64,000 nucleotides of DNA, taken from assembly GCF_002102175.1 (NCBI RefSeq), contig NZ_LQOX01000010.1, positions 32,490-96,489 on the forward strand, written 5' to 3'. Positions 38,141-48,223 of this stretch are shown here, one piece after another. Below the pieces are notes generated by a model that saw nothing but the letters and a program-made list of their open reading frames with translations, was not told the origin of the DNA and did not search any database. This DNA comes from Mycobacterium gastri. Lineage in GTDB: Bacteria; Actinomycetota; Actinomycetes; Mycobacteriales; Mycobacteriaceae. Made by a program: the position numbers and the translations under genes. The stretch's first letter is position 1; each line of letters starts with the position of its first letter.

Positions 38141-39355
38141 GTGACCAGTAGCGAAGGCGGCGGCAACAAGGGGAACAAAGGCATCGTAATCGTCGGCGGC
38201 GGACTGGCTGCGGCCCGGACCGCCGAGCAGCTGCGCCGGGCCGGCTACGAGGGTCGCCTCACGATCGTCAGCGACGAGGTACATCTCCCCTACGACCGGC
38301 CGCCGTTGTCCAAGGAAGTGCTGCGCAAGGAAGTCGACGACGTCGCTCTCAAACCCCGCGAGTGGTACGACGAGAAAGACATCACCCTTCGCCTGGGTTC
38401 GGCGGCCACCGGCCTCGACACCGTCGCGCAGACACTGACCCTGGCCGATGGAACCGTGTTGGGCTACGACGAGCTTGTCATCGCGACCGGCTTGGTGCCG
38501 CGGCGTATTCCGACGTTCCCGGATATCGAGGGCATTCGAGTGTTGCGGTCCTACGACGAGTGCATGGCGTTGCGCTCCCACGCGTCGGCCGCCACCCGCG
38601 CCGTCGTCATCGGGGCCGGCTTTATCGGCTGTGAGGTGGCGGCCAGCCTGCGCGGTCTGGGTGTGGCCGTGGTGCTGGTCGAGCCGCAGCCGACGCCGCT
38701 GGCGTCGGTGCTCGGCGAGCAGATCGGTGCGCTGGTGGCACGCCTGCATCGGGCCGAGGGCGTCGACGTGCGCACCGGCATCGGCGTGGCCGAGGTCCGC
38801 GGTGACGGTCATGTCGACACGGTGGTCCTGACCGATGGCACCGAACTGCAGGCCGACCTGGTGGTGGTGGGCATCGGGTCGCATCCGGCGACCGGCTGGC
38901 TCGACGGTAGCGGCATCGAAGTCGACAACGGCGTGATCTGTGACGAAGCCGGACGCACCAGCGCGCCTAATGTATGGGCGCTCGGTGACGTCGCCTCCTG
39001 GCGCGATCCGATGGGACACCAAGTGCGCGTGGAACATTGGAGCAACGTCGCCGACCAGGCCCGGGTGGTGGTGCCGGCGATGCTGGGCCGCGACGTACCG
39101 TCGAACGTGGTCGTCCCCTATTTCTGGAGCGATCAGTATGACGTCAAGATCCAGTGCCTGGGTGAGCCGCACGCCACCGATATCGTCCACCTCGTCGAGG
39201 ACGACGGCCGAAGGTTCCTGGCCTACTACGAGCGCGATGGTGTGCTGGTCGGTGTCGTAGGTGGCGCGATGCCGGGCAAGGTCATGAAGGTGCGCTCCAA
39301 GATCGCCGCCGGCGCGCCCATCTCCGAAATGCTGGAATCACCGGATGCCGGTTGA
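38141..39355 (+). CDS. Ferredoxin reductase, FAD-dependent (Rv0688-like)
   Basis: About 404 residues of the rubredoxin/ferredoxin-NAD reductase family that feeds electrons to P450 or Rieske systems. Two dinucleotide folds are visible: GIVIVGGGLAAARTAEQLR (FAD) and RAVVIGAGFIGCEVAASLR (NAD), plus ALGDVASW near the flavin. The reductase C-terminal domain ends MPGKVMKVRSKIAAG. Start GTG 38141 (VTSSEGG) is favoured by the family N-terminus; GTG 38126 is an alternative, and neither has a strong ribosome binding site. Probably cotranscribed with the SDR. Confidence 0.88.
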   Translation: MTSSEGGGNKGNKGIVIVGGGLAAARTAEQLRRAGYEGRLTIVSDEVHLPYDRPPLSKEVLRKEVDDVALKPREWYDEKDITLRLGSAATGLDTVAQTLTLADGTVLGYDELVIATGLVPRRIPTFPDIEGIRVLRSYDECMALRSHASAATRAVVIGAGFIGCEVAASLRGLGVAVVLVEPQPTPLASVLGEQIGALVARLHRAEGVDVRTGIGVAEVRGDGHVDTVVLTDGTELQADLVVVGIGSHPATGWLDGSGIEVDNGVICDEAGRTSAPNVWALGDVASWRDPMGHQVRVEHWSNVADQARVVVPAMLGRDVPSNVVVPYFWSDQYDVKIQCLGEPHATDIVHLVEDDGRRFLAYYERDGVLVGVVGGAMPGKVMKVRSKIAAGAPISEMLESPDAG

Positions 39356-39358
39356 GCC

Positions 39359-39772
39359 TCATTCAGCGAGGGCCTGACGGGTCCGCGTGGCCGTTGCGAG
39401 CTCTGCCACGGCGGTCAGCCATTCGGTCGTCTGGTGGTCCGGCAGGTTTCCGGTGTCGATTTGCTGACGGAATTCCGGTAGCGCTCGACTGTTCGCTTCA
39501 CACGCTCGTCCATCAATCCCGAAAACGTCGTAATCTCCGGTGCGTGCGTCCGCCACAGCGGAATCGTGTTGTTACGCAACTGCATTCGGAACATCTCCAG
39601 CCAGATGACCGGGCCGGCGAATGAGTGCAGCAGCAGACTGCCGTCTGGGAACCGGGATCGTAGGTCAGCGCCGAGTCGAGATCGATGGCGAAGCAACCGA
39701 ATGAGACGACTTCGATTTCCCCCGAGGTCTCGCATTCGGTGGTGCTGCTGAATAGCTGGTCGTAGGCCGTTG
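39359..39772 (-). pseudogene. Frameshifted remnant of an unrecognised gene
   Basis: Three overlapping minus-strand frames each look coding for part of their length and join in order: TAYDQLFSSTTECETSGEIE with VVSFGCFAIDLDSALTYDP, then RFPDGSLLLHSFAGPVIWLE with MFRMQLRNNTIPLWRTHAPE, then PEFRQQIDTGNLPDHQTTEW with AVAELATATRTRQALAE before a stop. The switches fall near 39660 and 39480. I do not recognise the family. The remainder of the gap (39773-39955) shows nothing I can support. Confidence 0.5.
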
Positions 39773-39955
39773 GCCCCGCCTATCGATATCGGCAGCCCGT
39801 TTGTCGGTGCTCACCGAGATCTCATCCTGCGTGACCGCCGTTCCGTGTGGCATCAGCCGAATAGCCATTTATCGGGATGACAGCCGACCCCCCGACTTGG
39901 CGCGGGTGATGTCGTCCGATCGGCGGACAGGCCCGCGATGTAGGCGCAACAAAAA

Positions 39956-41014
39956 CTACTGCCAGGTCACCGGTGGCCCGTGCGGATGACATTCGCCCAG
40001 GACCCGCGTCCGCCCGTCAGGCCAACTGGCGGCTCGGACCAGGAACTTCAGCGAACTGCCGGGTCCGGTGCGCGCCGGCTCGAGCGTCAGGTGCGCGAAC
40101 GGGGTGCGTGTGCCGGCTTGCGCGCCCAGGTGCTCGACCGCGTCGCGGATCGCGGCCCGCTCGTCGGCGGACAGGTATTGCCAGGTGATCGAATGCCACA
40201 GCACCGTCAGCGCGCCGTCGGCCAGTGTCAGAGCGCCGACCGCTTCGGCCGCGGTCCGACAGTGCAGTTGCGCCGGGACGTTCCGGGCGACCTCGATGGC
40301 GCCGCGCAGCCGTTTCAGCCGGGCGTGCTGGTCGGGCCAGACGTAGCTCAGCACGGTCAACTCGCCGTCGGCGCCGGTCACATCGATGGGCGCGATGTCG
40401 TAGCCGTGGCGCTCGACGATGCGCACCGCAGCGGGCGGCGGCAACCGACCGTGCCACGCGTCGTCGATCGTCACCGGCGTCTCGGCCGGTCCCCACTGGC
40501 CGCCGTCGTAGCGGTAGCGGTACCGGTCTGCCCGCAGATTCAGGCCGGCGCTGGCACCGATCTCGAAAAGTCTTATCGGCAACTTGAATTCGTGGTTGAC
40601 GTGTGCCAGGCCGCCGATCAGCGCGGCGGATCGGCCGACCTCGTTGGTTTGTGGTGGTTGGTCCAGGGCCGCCAGCAACGCATCGGTGCGATCAACCGCG
40701 ACGCGCACGATGTCTGGCCAGGCGGCTGCGGCATCCCAGCTGCCGCCGGTGCTCGGATACCAGCGGCGCAACGCCGGCGCCCGGCCGTCGAGCACCAACC
40801 GGTGCAGGCCGCCGAGCAGACGCAGGGGCACCGCGTGGCGTGAGGGGTCGTCCTCGTGGCCGGCCAGGATGGTCGCGAAGACCCCGCCCGCCTCGACGTC
40901 GGCGGCCACCAGTTCGCACAGTTCGCCGTACATCGGTGAGCCGGAGCCGGCGCAGAACCGTCCCTGCGATCGCAAGGTGTGCAGCAGGTGCTCACTCTTC
41001 GTGGGGCCGCTCAT
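39956..41014 (-). CDS. DUF2332 family protein (Rv0690c-like)
   Basis: 352 residues of DUF2332: [20 protein letters not shown] at the N-terminus, [40 protein letters not shown] (a Rossmann-like Gly motif suggesting a methyltransferase-like fold) and [19 protein letters not shown]. No activity is known to me. The start overlaps the mftR stop by ATGA on the minus strand, so it is in the mftR transcript, which links it loosely to mycofactocin control. Confidence 0.8.
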   Translation of the reverse strand: MSGPTKSEHLLHTLRSQGRFCAGSGSPMYGELCELVAADVEAGGVFATILAGHEDDPSRHAVPLRLLGGLHRLVLDGRAPALRRWYPSTGGSWDAAAAWPDIVRVAVDRTDALLAALDQPPQTNEVGRSAALIGGLAHVNHEFKLPIRLFEIGASAGLNLRADRYRYRYDGGQWGPAETPVTIDDAWHGRLPPPAAVRIVERHGYDIAPIDVTGADGELTVLSYVWPDQHARLKRLRGAIEVARNVPAQLHCRTAAEAVGALTLADGALTVLWHSITWQYLSADERAAIRDAVEHLGAQAGTRTPFAHLTLEPARTGPGSSLKFLVRAASWPDGRTRVLGECHPHGPPVTWQ

Positions 41015-41640
41015 CCGAGCCGGTCCAATCCGGCGCCGACGACGTCGAAGGCATTCCCGAGTGTCTCGGGCAGCGGGACGGATTCGTCACCCAGCCAGTG
41101 TTCGTAGGCGCTCAAAGCGACCCCGAGCATCGTCCAGGCGATGGTCTGAGGCAATAGGTCGGTGGTCTTGCCGCCGAGCCTGCGGGCCACGAACCCGGCG
41201 ATCACCGCTCGCCAACCGGCATACATCGTCATCGAATACGCCTGCAGCTCCTCGGTTTCCAGGATGATACGCATGCGCTGGCGGTGCCGGACGGTCTCGG
41301 ACTCGTCGAAGGTGTTGAACGCCAGCAGCGCGGCACGCAAGGCCGTGCCCAGTCGGACCTTCGGATTGATGTTGTTGAGCAGGTGCTGTAACTGCGCGAG
41401 GTGAGCGTCGAAGTCACCCCATGGAATCGCGTTCTTGGATGCGTAGTAGCGAAAGAGGGTGCGCCGGGCGATGCCGGCCGCCTGTGCGACGTCGTCGACG
41501 CTGACCTCGGCGAAACCGCGGGCAGCGAACAAGTCGATGGCAACGGCGGTGATGTGGTGCTTCGTCGTCGAGCGGCGCCGGCCCACCCGCGACTCGTGCA
41601 GCATCAGACCCCGCCCTTCCATTTCGGCACTCGATGCCAT
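41011..41640 (-). CDS. mftR: Mycofactocin system TetR regulator MftR
   Basis: 209-residue TetR regulator. The HTH reads [20 protein letters not shown] then [20 protein letters not shown], followed by [10 protein letters not shown], which is distinctive for MftR. The C-terminal effector domain is present ([20 protein letters not shown]). MftR is known to respond to long-chain acyl-CoAs and to repress the mft genes. It is divergent from mftA with an imperfect inverted repeat in between. The first 12 residues may not be translated, because [11 protein letters not shown] looks like the usual family start. Confidence 0.9.
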   Translation of the reverse strand: MASSAEMEGRGLMLHESRVGRRRSTTKHHITAVAIDLFAARGFAEVSVDDVAQAAGIARRTLFRYYASKNAIPWGDFDAHLAQLQHLLNNINPKVRLGTALRAALLAFNTFDESETVRHRQRMRIILETEELQAYSMTMYAGWRAVIAGFVARRLGGKTTDLLPQTIAWTMLGVALSAYEHWLGDESVPLPETLGNAFDVVGAGLDRLG

Positions 41641-41651
41641 ATTCTGGCGAT

Positions 41652-41678
41652 CAGTGTGACCAGTACCACCTCACATTG
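41652..41678. promoter_or_regulatory. Candidate MftR operator
   Basis: CAGTGTGA (41652-41659) and TCACATTG (41671-41678) match as an inverted repeat at 7 of 8 positions, with an 11-base spacer. It is in the 65-base divergent gap between mftR and mftA. Confidence 0.5.
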
Positions 41679-41705
41679 TCGAGGCCCAGGACGAAAGGCA
41701 TCCAC

Positions 41706-41795
41706 GTGGACCACGAGACTGACACCGGCGTCGAGCTCGTCACCGAGACCCTGGTTGAAGAGGTTTCCATTGACGGCATGTGCGGAGTCTACTGA
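41706..41795 (+). CDS. mftA: Mycofactocin precursor peptide MftA
   Basis: A 29-residue peptide, read directly: GTG start, acidic middle [12 protein letters not shown], ending IDGMCGVY before TGA. The C-terminal Val-Tyr is the core that MftC decarboxylates and crosslinks and MftE releases, and IDGMCGVY is the family signature. CGAAAGG lies about 8 bases before the GTG. It is the first gene of mftABCDEFG. Confidence 0.97.
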   Translation: MDHETDTGVELVTETLVEEVSIDGMCGVY

Positions 41796-41799
41796 CCCG

Positions 41800-42138
41800 G
41801 TGCCGGATTGCCCGGCTCCTCCTCGGGCCGCTATCCGGCCCGCATCGTCGCCGGGCGTGCCGGACGACTTCGACCCGGATCGCGGCTGGCGACTGCACCC
41901 GCAGGTGGCAGTTCGGCCTGAGCCCTTCGGCGCACTGCTGTATCACTTCGGCACCCGCAAGCTGTCGTTTCTGAAGAATCGCACCATCCTGACGGTGGTG
42001 CAGTCGCTGGCCGATTATCCCGACGTGCGCTCCGCCTGCCGTGGCGCCGGTGTCGCGGATTCCGGACAGGGTCCCTATTTACATGCGCTGGGCGTGCTGG
42101 CCGCTTCGGCGATGCTGGTTCCGCGGGAGGGCCGGTGA
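41800..42138 (+). CDS. mftB: Mycofactocin RRE chaperone MftB
   Basis: 112-residue peptide-binding chaperone (PqqD-like RRE) that presents MftA to MftC. Conserved block: WRLHPQVAVRPEPFGALLYH, FGTRKLSFLKNRTILTVVQS and YLHALGVLAASAMLVPRE. Start GTG 41800, 4 bases after mftA. The upstream in-frame extension (to 41401) overlaps mftA and mftR and is spurious. It overlaps mftC by 4 bases. Confidence 0.93.
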   Translation: MPDCPAPPRAAIRPASSPGVPDDFDPDRGWRLHPQVAVRPEPFGALLYHFGTRKLSFLKNRTILTVVQSLADYPDVRSACRGAGVADSGQGPYLHALGVLAASAMLVPREGR

Positions 42139-43307
42139 CGGCGCCTCGGCTCATCGAGCAGTTCGAACACGGGCTGGACGCCCCGATCTGTCTGACGTGG
42201 GAGCTGACCTACGCCTGCAACCTGGCGTGTGTGCACTGCCTATCGTCGTCCGGCAGACGTGATCCGCGCGAGCTGTCCACGCGCCAGTGCAAGGACATCA
42301 TCGACGAGCTGGAACGCATGCAGGTGTTCTACGTGAACATCGGCGGTGGTGAACCCACGGTGCGTCCCGACTTTTGGGAGCTTGTGGATTACGCGACCGC
42401 ACACCGCGTCGGCGTGAAGTTCTCCACCAACGGCGTTCGGGTCACCCCCGAGGTGGCAGCGCGGTTGGCGGCCAGCGACTACGTGGACGTCCAGATATCC
42501 CTCGACGGCGCGACCGCTGAGGTCAACGACGCGGTCCGCGGCACCGGGTCGTATGCGATGGCGGTGCGCGCTTTGGAGAACCTGGCCAAGGCCGGCTTCG
42601 GCAAGACCGGAGCCGCCAAGATCTCGGTGGTGGTCACTCGTCACAACGTCAGCCAGCTCGACGAATTCGCCGCCCTGGCAAGCCGTTACGGCGCCACCTT
42701 GCGGATCACCCGGCTGCGCCCGTCGGGGCGGGGCGCCGATGTCTGGGAGGAGCTGCACCCCACCGCCGATCAGCAGGTGCAGCTCTACGACTGGCTGGTG
42801 CTCAACGGCGAGAAGGTGCTCACCGGCGATTCCTTCTTCCACCTCTCCCCGCTGGGCGAATCCGGGGCGCTGGCCGGGCTCAACATGTGCGGCGCCGGTC
42901 GGGTGGTCTGCCTGATCGACCCGGTGGGCGACGTGTATGCCTGCCCGTTCGCCATTCATGACCGTTTCCTGGCCGGAAACGTGTTGTCGGATGGCGGGTT
43001 CGACAAGGTGTGGAAGAACGCCCCGTTGTTCGCTGAATTGCGCGCACCGCAATCCGCGGGCGCCTGCGGCAGCTGCGGGCACTACGACAGCTGCCGAGGC
43101 GGCTGCATGGCGGCCAAGTTCTTCACCGGCCTGCCGTTGGACGGCCCGGATCCCGAATGCGTCCAAGGGCACGGTGTGCGGGCCCTGGCCCGGGAGCGCG
43201 ATACCCCGCGCTCCCGCGTCGACCACTCCCGGAAGAAAAGCGGACCGGTGCCCCTGACACTGACCATCCGAGCGCCAGGCAGGCCCTGCAACGAAAGTCC
43301 GCTGTAG
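42135..43307 (+). CDS. mftC: Mycofactocin radical SAM maturase MftC
   Basis: 390 residues. The radical SAM cluster CxxxCxxC is Cys28, Cys32 and Cys35 (CNLACVHC). The SAM-binding GGGEP motif follows (NIGGGEPTVRPDF). The C-terminal SPASM cysteines are seen in CGAGRVVCLIDPVGDVYAC and CGSCGHYDSCRGGC, binding auxiliary Fe-S clusters. MftC oxidatively decarboxylates the C-terminal Tyr of MftA and forms the Val-Tyr lactam. GTG start overlaps the mftB stop. Confidence 0.96.
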   Translation: MTAPRLIEQFEHGLDAPICLTWELTYACNLACVHCLSSSGRRDPRELSTRQCKDIIDELERMQVFYVNIGGGEPTVRPDFWELVDYATAHRVGVKFSTNGVRVTPEVAARLAASDYVDVQISLDGATAEVNDAVRGTGSYAMAVRALENLAKAGFGKTGAAKISVVVTRHNVSQLDEFAALASRYGATLRITRLRPSGRGADVWEELHPTADQQVQLYDWLVLNGEKVLTGDSFFHLSPLGESGALAGLNMCGAGRVVCLIDPVGDVYACPFAIHDRFLAGNVLSDGGFDKVWKNAPLFAELRAPQSAGACGSCGHYDSCRGGCMAAKFFTGLPLDGPDPECVQGHGVRALARERDTPRSRVDHSRKKSGPVPLTLTIRAPGRPCNESPL

Positions 43308-43309
43308 TC

Positions 43310-44482
43310 ATGGCCGATGCCTGGTTCGAAACGGTGGCGATCGCCCAGCAACGTGCAAAGCGGCGATTGCCCAAGTCCGTGTACTCGTCGCTGATCGCGG
43401 CAAGCGAAAACGGGATCACGGTCGCCGACAATGTCGCCGCATTCGGTGAACTCGGCTTCGCGCCACACGTCATCGGTGCGACGGAAAAGCGTGACTTGGC
43501 CACGACCGTGATGGGCCAAGACATTTCGCTGCCGGTGATCATTTCGCCGACCGGTGTGCAGGCCGTCGATCCCGACGGCGAGCTGGCCGTTGCCCGGGCG
43601 GCGGCGGCCCGGGGCACCGCGATGGGCTTGTCCTCCTTCGCCAGCAAACCGATCGAGGAAGTCGTCGCCGCCAATCCCAAGATCTTCTTCCAGATCTACT
43701 GGCTCGGCGGCCGCGACGCCATCGCCGAGCGTGTCGAACGGGCGCGGCAGGCGGGAGCGGTCGGGCTGATCGTCACCACCGATTGGTCGTTCTCGCACGG
43801 GCGCGACTGGGGTAGCCCCAAGATCCCCGAAGAGATGAGCTTGTGGTCGGTCGTGCAGCGGTTCCCGGAGGCGATCGTGCGACCGCGCTGGTTGTGGAAG
43901 TTCGGCAAGACGCTGCGCCCACCGGATCTGCGGGTGCCCAATCAGGGCCGCCGCGGCGAACCCGGGCCAACGTTCTTCGCCGCCTACGGCGAATGGCTGG
44001 GCACACCGCCGCCGACCTGGGAAGACATTGCCTGGCTGCGGGAGCTGTGGGGTGGCCCGTTCATGCTCAAGGGAGTAATGCGGGTTGACGACGCCAAAAG
44101 AGCTGTCGATGCTGGCGTTTCCGCGATCTCGGTATCCAACCACGGCGGCAATAACCTGGACGGCACGCCCGCCTCGATTCGTGCCCTGCCCGCCGTGGCG
44201 GCAGCGGTCGGCGACCAGATCGAGGTGTTGCTGGACGGCGGTATCCGGCGGGGCGGCGACGTCGTCAAAGCGGTGGCGTTGGGAGCGCGCGCAGTGATGA
44301 TCGGCCGCGCGTACCTCTGGGGACTGGCCGCCAACGGCCAAGCCGGCGTCGAAAACGTCCTCGACATCCTGCGCGGCGGCATCGACTCGGCGCTGATGGG
44401 CCTCGGGCATAGTTCGGTCCATGACCTGCGACCGGACGACATCATCGTGCCAGCCGGTTTTGCTCGGGAATTGGGTGTGTAA
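43310..44482 (+). CDS. mftD: Mycofactocin flavin dehydrogenase MftD
   Basis: 390-residue FMN-dependent alpha-hydroxy-acid dehydrogenase family enzyme, earlier called lldD1. Seen: IISPTGVQAVDPDGE, FFQIYWLGG, LKGVMRVDDAKRAVDAG, SNHGGNNLDGTPASIRAL (catalytic His) and LLDGGIRRGGDVVKA. MftD converts the AHDP intermediate to premycofactocin, the redox-active dione. ATG 43310 comes two bases after mftC; the longer frame from 43157 lies within mftC. Confidence 0.95.
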   Translation: MADAWFETVAIAQQRAKRRLPKSVYSSLIAASENGITVADNVAAFGELGFAPHVIGATEKRDLATTVMGQDISLPVIISPTGVQAVDPDGELAVARAAAARGTAMGLSSFASKPIEEVVAANPKIFFQIYWLGGRDAIAERVERARQAGAVGLIVTTDWSFSHGRDWGSPKIPEEMSLWSVVQRFPEAIVRPRWLWKFGKTLRPPDLRVPNQGRRGEPGPTFFAAYGEWLGTPPPTWEDIAWLRELWGGPFMLKGVMRVDDAKRAVDAGVSAISVSNHGGNNLDGTPASIRALPAVAAAVGDQIEVLLDGGIRRGGDVVKAVALGARAVMIGRAYLWGLAANGQAGVENVLDILRGGIDSALMGLGHSSVHDLRPDDIIVPAGFARELGV

Positions 44483-44588
44483 CTTCCAAGTAAATTCCGG
44501 CTGCGTCAATATTGGTGGCGCAAAAAAAGATTCAGTAGAAGAGGTAACAATCGGTGCACGGCAGGTAAATTCGGCCTACCATCGGCGA

Positions 44589-45299
44589 GTGCCCGTACGC
44601 GGCGAACTGGGGAACTCGACGTCGAGCCAGCTACCAAGTATCTCGCCGTCGATACTCGTTCCGCTCGGGTCTACTGAACAGCACGGACCGCACTTGCCGC
44701 TGGATACCGACACCCGGATCGCGACCGCCGTCGCCCGGGCGGTGGCCGCGCACATGTCCCGGCCGGACTGGCTGGTGGCTCCCGCGATCGCCTACGGCGC
44801 CAGCGGTGAGCATCAGAGTTTTGCCGGGACGATCTCCATCGGTATCGACGCCCTGGCCATGCTGCTGGTGGAGTACGGCAGGTCGGCCAGCTGCTGGGCC
44901 GATCGGCTGGTTTTCGTCAACGGTCACGGCGGCAATGTCGAGGCGTTGCGCCGCGCGGTCGGCCTGCTGCGCTCCGAAGGTCGTGACGCCGGATGGTGTT
45001 CGTGCAGCGCCGTGGGCGCCGACGCCCATGCCGGTCACACCGAAACATCGGTGTTGCTGCATATTTCGCCGGACGATGTGCTGACCGACCGGTTGCTGGC
45101 CGGCAACGGCGCGCCGCTGCCGGAATTGCTGCCGTCGATGCGTCGTGGTGGCGTCGCGGCCGTCAGTCCGACCGGGGTGCTGGGCGACCCAACGACGGCG
45201 AGCGCGGCGGCGGGAAGGCGGATCTTCACTGAGATGGTCGACGACTGCCTGAGTCGCATTGTCCGCTGGACGCCTGCACCCGACGGGATGCTGGCATGA
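44589..45299 (+). CDS. mftE: Mycofactocin peptidase MftE
   Basis: About 236 residues of the creatininase-like metallopeptidase family, which cuts the modified Val-Tyr from MftA. Metal ligands appear in [30 protein letters not shown] and [10 protein letters not shown]. Start: GTG 44589 is the only usable codon close to the conserved N-terminus. The preceding in-frame codons read VNSAYHRR, but the V is GTA, so the start used in relatives may have been lost. The 106-base gap from mftD is unusually large for this cluster. Overlaps mftF by ATGA. Confidence 0.9.
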   Translation: MPVRGELGNSTSSQLPSISPSILVPLGSTEQHGPHLPLDTDTRIATAVARAVAAHMSRPDWLVAPAIAYGASGEHQSFAGTISIGIDALAMLLVEYGRSASCWADRLVFVNGHGGNVEALRRAVGLLRSEGRDAGWCSCSAVGADAHAGHTETSVLLHISPDDVLTDRLLAGNGAPLPELLPSMRRGGVAAVSPTGVLGDPTTASAAAGRRIFTEMVDDCLSRIVRWTPAPDGMLA

Positions 45300-46717
45300 C
45301 TGCGACGCGACTGCCGGACGGGTTCGCGGTGCAGGTCGACCGTCGCGTGCGGGTGCTCGGCCACGGCTCGGCCCTGCTCGGCGGCTCACCCACCCGGCTG
45401 CTGCGGCTGGCCCCCGCCGCGCAGGACATGCTTGCCGGCGGCCGGCTCAAGGTCCACGACGAGCTCAGCGCGCAACTGGCCCGCACCCTGTTGGATGCCA
45501 CGGTGGCGCATCCGCGCCCCGCCAGCGGTCCCTCGCATCGCGATGTCACCGTGGTTATACCGGTGCGCGACAACATATCTGGTGTGCGCCGGCTGGTTGC
45601 CTCACTGCGTGGATTGCGCGTCATCGTGGTCGATGACGGGTCGGCGTGCCCGGTCGAGTTAGAAGACTTTCCCGGGGCGCGTTGCGACATCGAGGTGCTG
45701 CATCACCCGCGCAGCAAGGGTCCGGCTGCGGCACGTAACACCGGTATGGCAGCCTGCGCCACCGACTTTGTGGCATTCCTGGATTCCGACGTGGCGCCAC
45801 GCCGGGGATGGCTCGAAGCGCTGCTGGGCCACTTCTGTGATCCCACCGTCGCCTTGGTCGCGCCCCGCGTCGTGGGTATGGCGCAAAGCGAGAATCTGGT
45901 GGCTCGTTACGAGGCGGTGCGCTCGTCGCTGGATCTCGGTCTGCGGGAGGCGCCGGTGTTACCGCACAGCCCGGTGTCCTATGTGCCGAGCGCCGCGATC
46001 GTCTGCCGCGCCGCAGCCCTGCGCGATGTGGGCGGTTTCGACGAGACCCTGCACTCGGGGGAGGACGTCGACCTGTGCTGGCGGTTGATCGAAGCCGGCG
46101 CCCGGCTGCGCTACGAGCCGATCGCGCTGGTCGCGCATGACCATCGCACCCAGCTACGGGCTTGGATCGCACGCAAGGCGTTCTACGGCGGTTCGGCCGC
46201 ACCGCTTTCTGTGCGCCACCCCGATAAGACCGCGCCGTTGGTGATTTCCGGCTGGGCGTTGACGGCCTGGATCCTGATGTCGCTGGGTACCGGGCTTTGT
46301 CAGCTGGCCTCGCTGGTCATCGCGGTGTTGACGGGTCGCCGCATCGCCAGGGCCATGCGCAGTGCCGACACCTCAATGTCGGATGTGCTAGTGGTCGCCA
46401 CACGCGGGCTGTGGTCGGCGGCTTTGCAGTTGGCGTCGGCCATGTGCCGGCACTACTGGCCGGTGACTTTGATTGCGGCTCTGCTGTTTCGGCGCTGTAG
46501 GCGGGTCGTGCTGGTCGCGGCGATCGTCGACGGCGTGGTGGACTGGCTGCGTCGTAAGGAGGCCAGGGATGGCGACGCCGGTGACACCGAACCCATCGGC
46601 CTGCTGACCTACGTGTTACTCAAACGTGTCGACGACCTCGCCTACGGCCTGGGCCTGTGGTATGGCGTGCTGCGCGAACGCAATGTCGGCGCACTCAAAC
46701 CGCAGATTCGGGCCTAG
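45296..46717 (+). CDS. mftF: Mycofactocin glycosyltransferase MftF
   Basis: 473-residue family 2 glycosyltransferase that adds beta-1,4-glucose units to premycofactocin. Nucleotide-sugar domain: [32 protein letters not shown] (the DxD is DSD) and [19 protein letters not shown]. The C-terminal third has hydrophobic helices ([30 protein letters not shown]), so it is membrane-associated. ATG overlaps the mftE stop. Confidence 0.94.
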   Translation: MTATRLPDGFAVQVDRRVRVLGHGSALLGGSPTRLLRLAPAAQDMLAGGRLKVHDELSAQLARTLLDATVAHPRPASGPSHRDVTVVIPVRDNISGVRRLVASLRGLRVIVVDDGSACPVELEDFPGARCDIEVLHHPRSKGPAAARNTGMAACATDFVAFLDSDVAPRRGWLEALLGHFCDPTVALVAPRVVGMAQSENLVARYEAVRSSLDLGLREAPVLPHSPVSYVPSAAIVCRAAALRDVGGFDETLHSGEDVDLCWRLIEAGARLRYEPIALVAHDHRTQLRAWIARKAFYGGSAAPLSVRHPDKTAPLVISGWALTAWILMSLGTGLCQLASLVIAVLTGRRIARAMRSADTSMSDVLVVATRGLWSAALQLASAMCRHYWPVTLIAALLFRRCRRVVLVAAIVDGVVDWLRRKEARDGDAGDTEPIGLLTYVLLKRVDDLAYGLGLWYGVLRERNVGALKPQIRA

Positions 46718-46725
46718 CGGCCGCC

Positions 46726-48165
46726 TTGACCTCTGCTGCCGGGCATAGCGACGTATTAATCGTCGGCGCCGGAAGTGCGGGTTCGGTTGTGGCCGCGCGT
46801 CTTTCTGCTAATCCGGATTGTGCAGTAACCGTCCTTGAGGCGGGTCCTGGTCTCGACGATCCGGAATTGCTGGCTCAGACCGCCAACGGATTGCGGCTGC
46901 CGATCGGCGGCGGCAGCCCCCTGGTCCGTCGCTACCAGACTCAGCTCACCGATCGGCCGATTCGCCGGCTGCCTATCGTGCGCGGAGCGACGGTCGGTGG
47001 CTCCGGCGCGGTCAACGGTGGCTACTTCTGCCGCGGACTACCAAAGGATTTCGATCGCCTTGCGGTTCCCGGCTGGGCCTGGTCCGACGTACTCGAACAC
47101 TTCCGGGCCATCGAGACAGATCTGGATTTCAGCACGCCTGCGCACGGCAGCGCCGGCCCTATCCTGGTTCGGCGGACGCGCGAGACGACCGGCATCACCC
47201 AGCGCTTCATCACTGCCGCCGAGCGCGCCGGGTTCCCCTGGATCGACGACCTCAACGACGTTGGACCGTCGAGTGTCTCGGGGGTGGGCGCGGTCCCGCT
47301 GAACATCGTGGACGGTGTCCGGACCGGGTCCGGTGCCGGGTATCTGCTGCCCGTGCTGCGACGAGGCAACCTGACCCTGCTGGAGCAGACACGGGCATTG
47401 CGGTTGCGCTTCTCCGGCAGCAGAGCGGTCGGTGTCGACGCGGTTGGCCCATCCGGGCCGATTACCCTGACGGCTGACCGAATTGTTCTGTGCGCCGGTG
47501 CGATCGAGTCGGCGCATGTGCTCATGCTGTCCGGCATCGGTGACGAGGCGATGCTGCGTGCGGTCGGCGTGCCGGTGGTGGCGGCGCTGCCGGTCGGAAT
47601 GAGTTGCAGCGACCACCCGGAATGGGTGCTCCCCACCACGTGGGGCGTGGCTCCCGAACGGCCGGTGCTGGAGGTGGTGCTGCACACCGCAGACGACCTC
47701 GAGATCAGGCCCTATACCGGTGGTTTCGTTGCGATGACCGGTAATGGCACTGGGGGACAGCCTGATTGGCCGCATATCGGGGTGGCGCTCATGCGGCCCC
47801 GGGCGCGTGGGCGGATCACGCTGGTCTCGGCGGATCCCGACGTGCCGCCGCGGATCGAGCATCGCTACGACAGCGAGCCGGCCGACGTCGCCGCTCTGCA
47901 GCGGGGCGTTGATCTTGTCCGCGAAATAGCCGGTGCGGCAACAGATGTCGGGCAAGCGGCGTGGTCGACGTCACAACACTTGTGTGGCAGTGCCCCCATG
48001 GGTGTCGACGGTGACCCGCGGGGCGTCGTAGACCTCCAGTGCCGGCTGCACGGTATCGAAAACCTTTGGGTGATTGACGGGTCCGTGCTGCCGATGATCA
48101 CCAGCCGTGGTCCGCACGCCACCATTGTGATGCTGGGGCATCGGGCGGCCGAATTCGTCGCATGA
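46726..48165 (+). CDS. mftG: Mycofactocin-associated GMC oxidoreductase MftG
   Basis: 479 residues of the GMC flavoprotein family. FAD-binding DVLIVGAGSAGSVVAARLS, GMC signature 1 (RGATVGGSGAVNGGYFCRG), signature 2 (LCAGAIESAHVLMLSGIG) and the C-terminal HLCGSAPMG and WVIDGSVLPMITSRGPH are clear. MftG is thought to oxidise reduced mycofactocinol and pass electrons to the respiratory chain. Start: TTG 46726 (LTSAAGHSD), just after the mftF stop; a GTG at 46657 would overlap mftF by 61 bases. Last gene of the cluster. Confidence 0.9.
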   Translation: MTSAAGHSDVLIVGAGSAGSVVAARLSANPDCAVTVLEAGPGLDDPELLAQTANGLRLPIGGGSPLVRRYQTQLTDRPIRRLPIVRGATVGGSGAVNGGYFCRGLPKDFDRLAVPGWAWSDVLEHFRAIETDLDFSTPAHGSAGPILVRRTRETTGITQRFITAAERAGFPWIDDLNDVGPSSVSGVGAVPLNIVDGVRTGSGAGYLLPVLRRGNLTLLEQTRALRLRFSGSRAVGVDAVGPSGPITLTADRIVLCAGAIESAHVLMLSGIGDEAMLRAVGVPVVAALPVGMSCSDHPEWVLPTTWGVAPERPVLEVVLHTADDLEIRPYTGGFVAMTGNGTGGQPDWPHIGVALMRPRARGRITLVSADPDVPPRIEHRYDSEPADVAALQRGVDLVREIAGAATDVGQAAWSTSQHLCGSAPMGVDGDPRGVVDLQCRLHGIENLWVIDGSVLPMITSRGPHATIVMLGHRAAEFVA

Positions 48166-48223
48166 GCTTCAGGCTCGGTGCCGTCCTGCTTGTGCCGGCG
48201 CCGGTGCGAGGACCCGGCGGATG

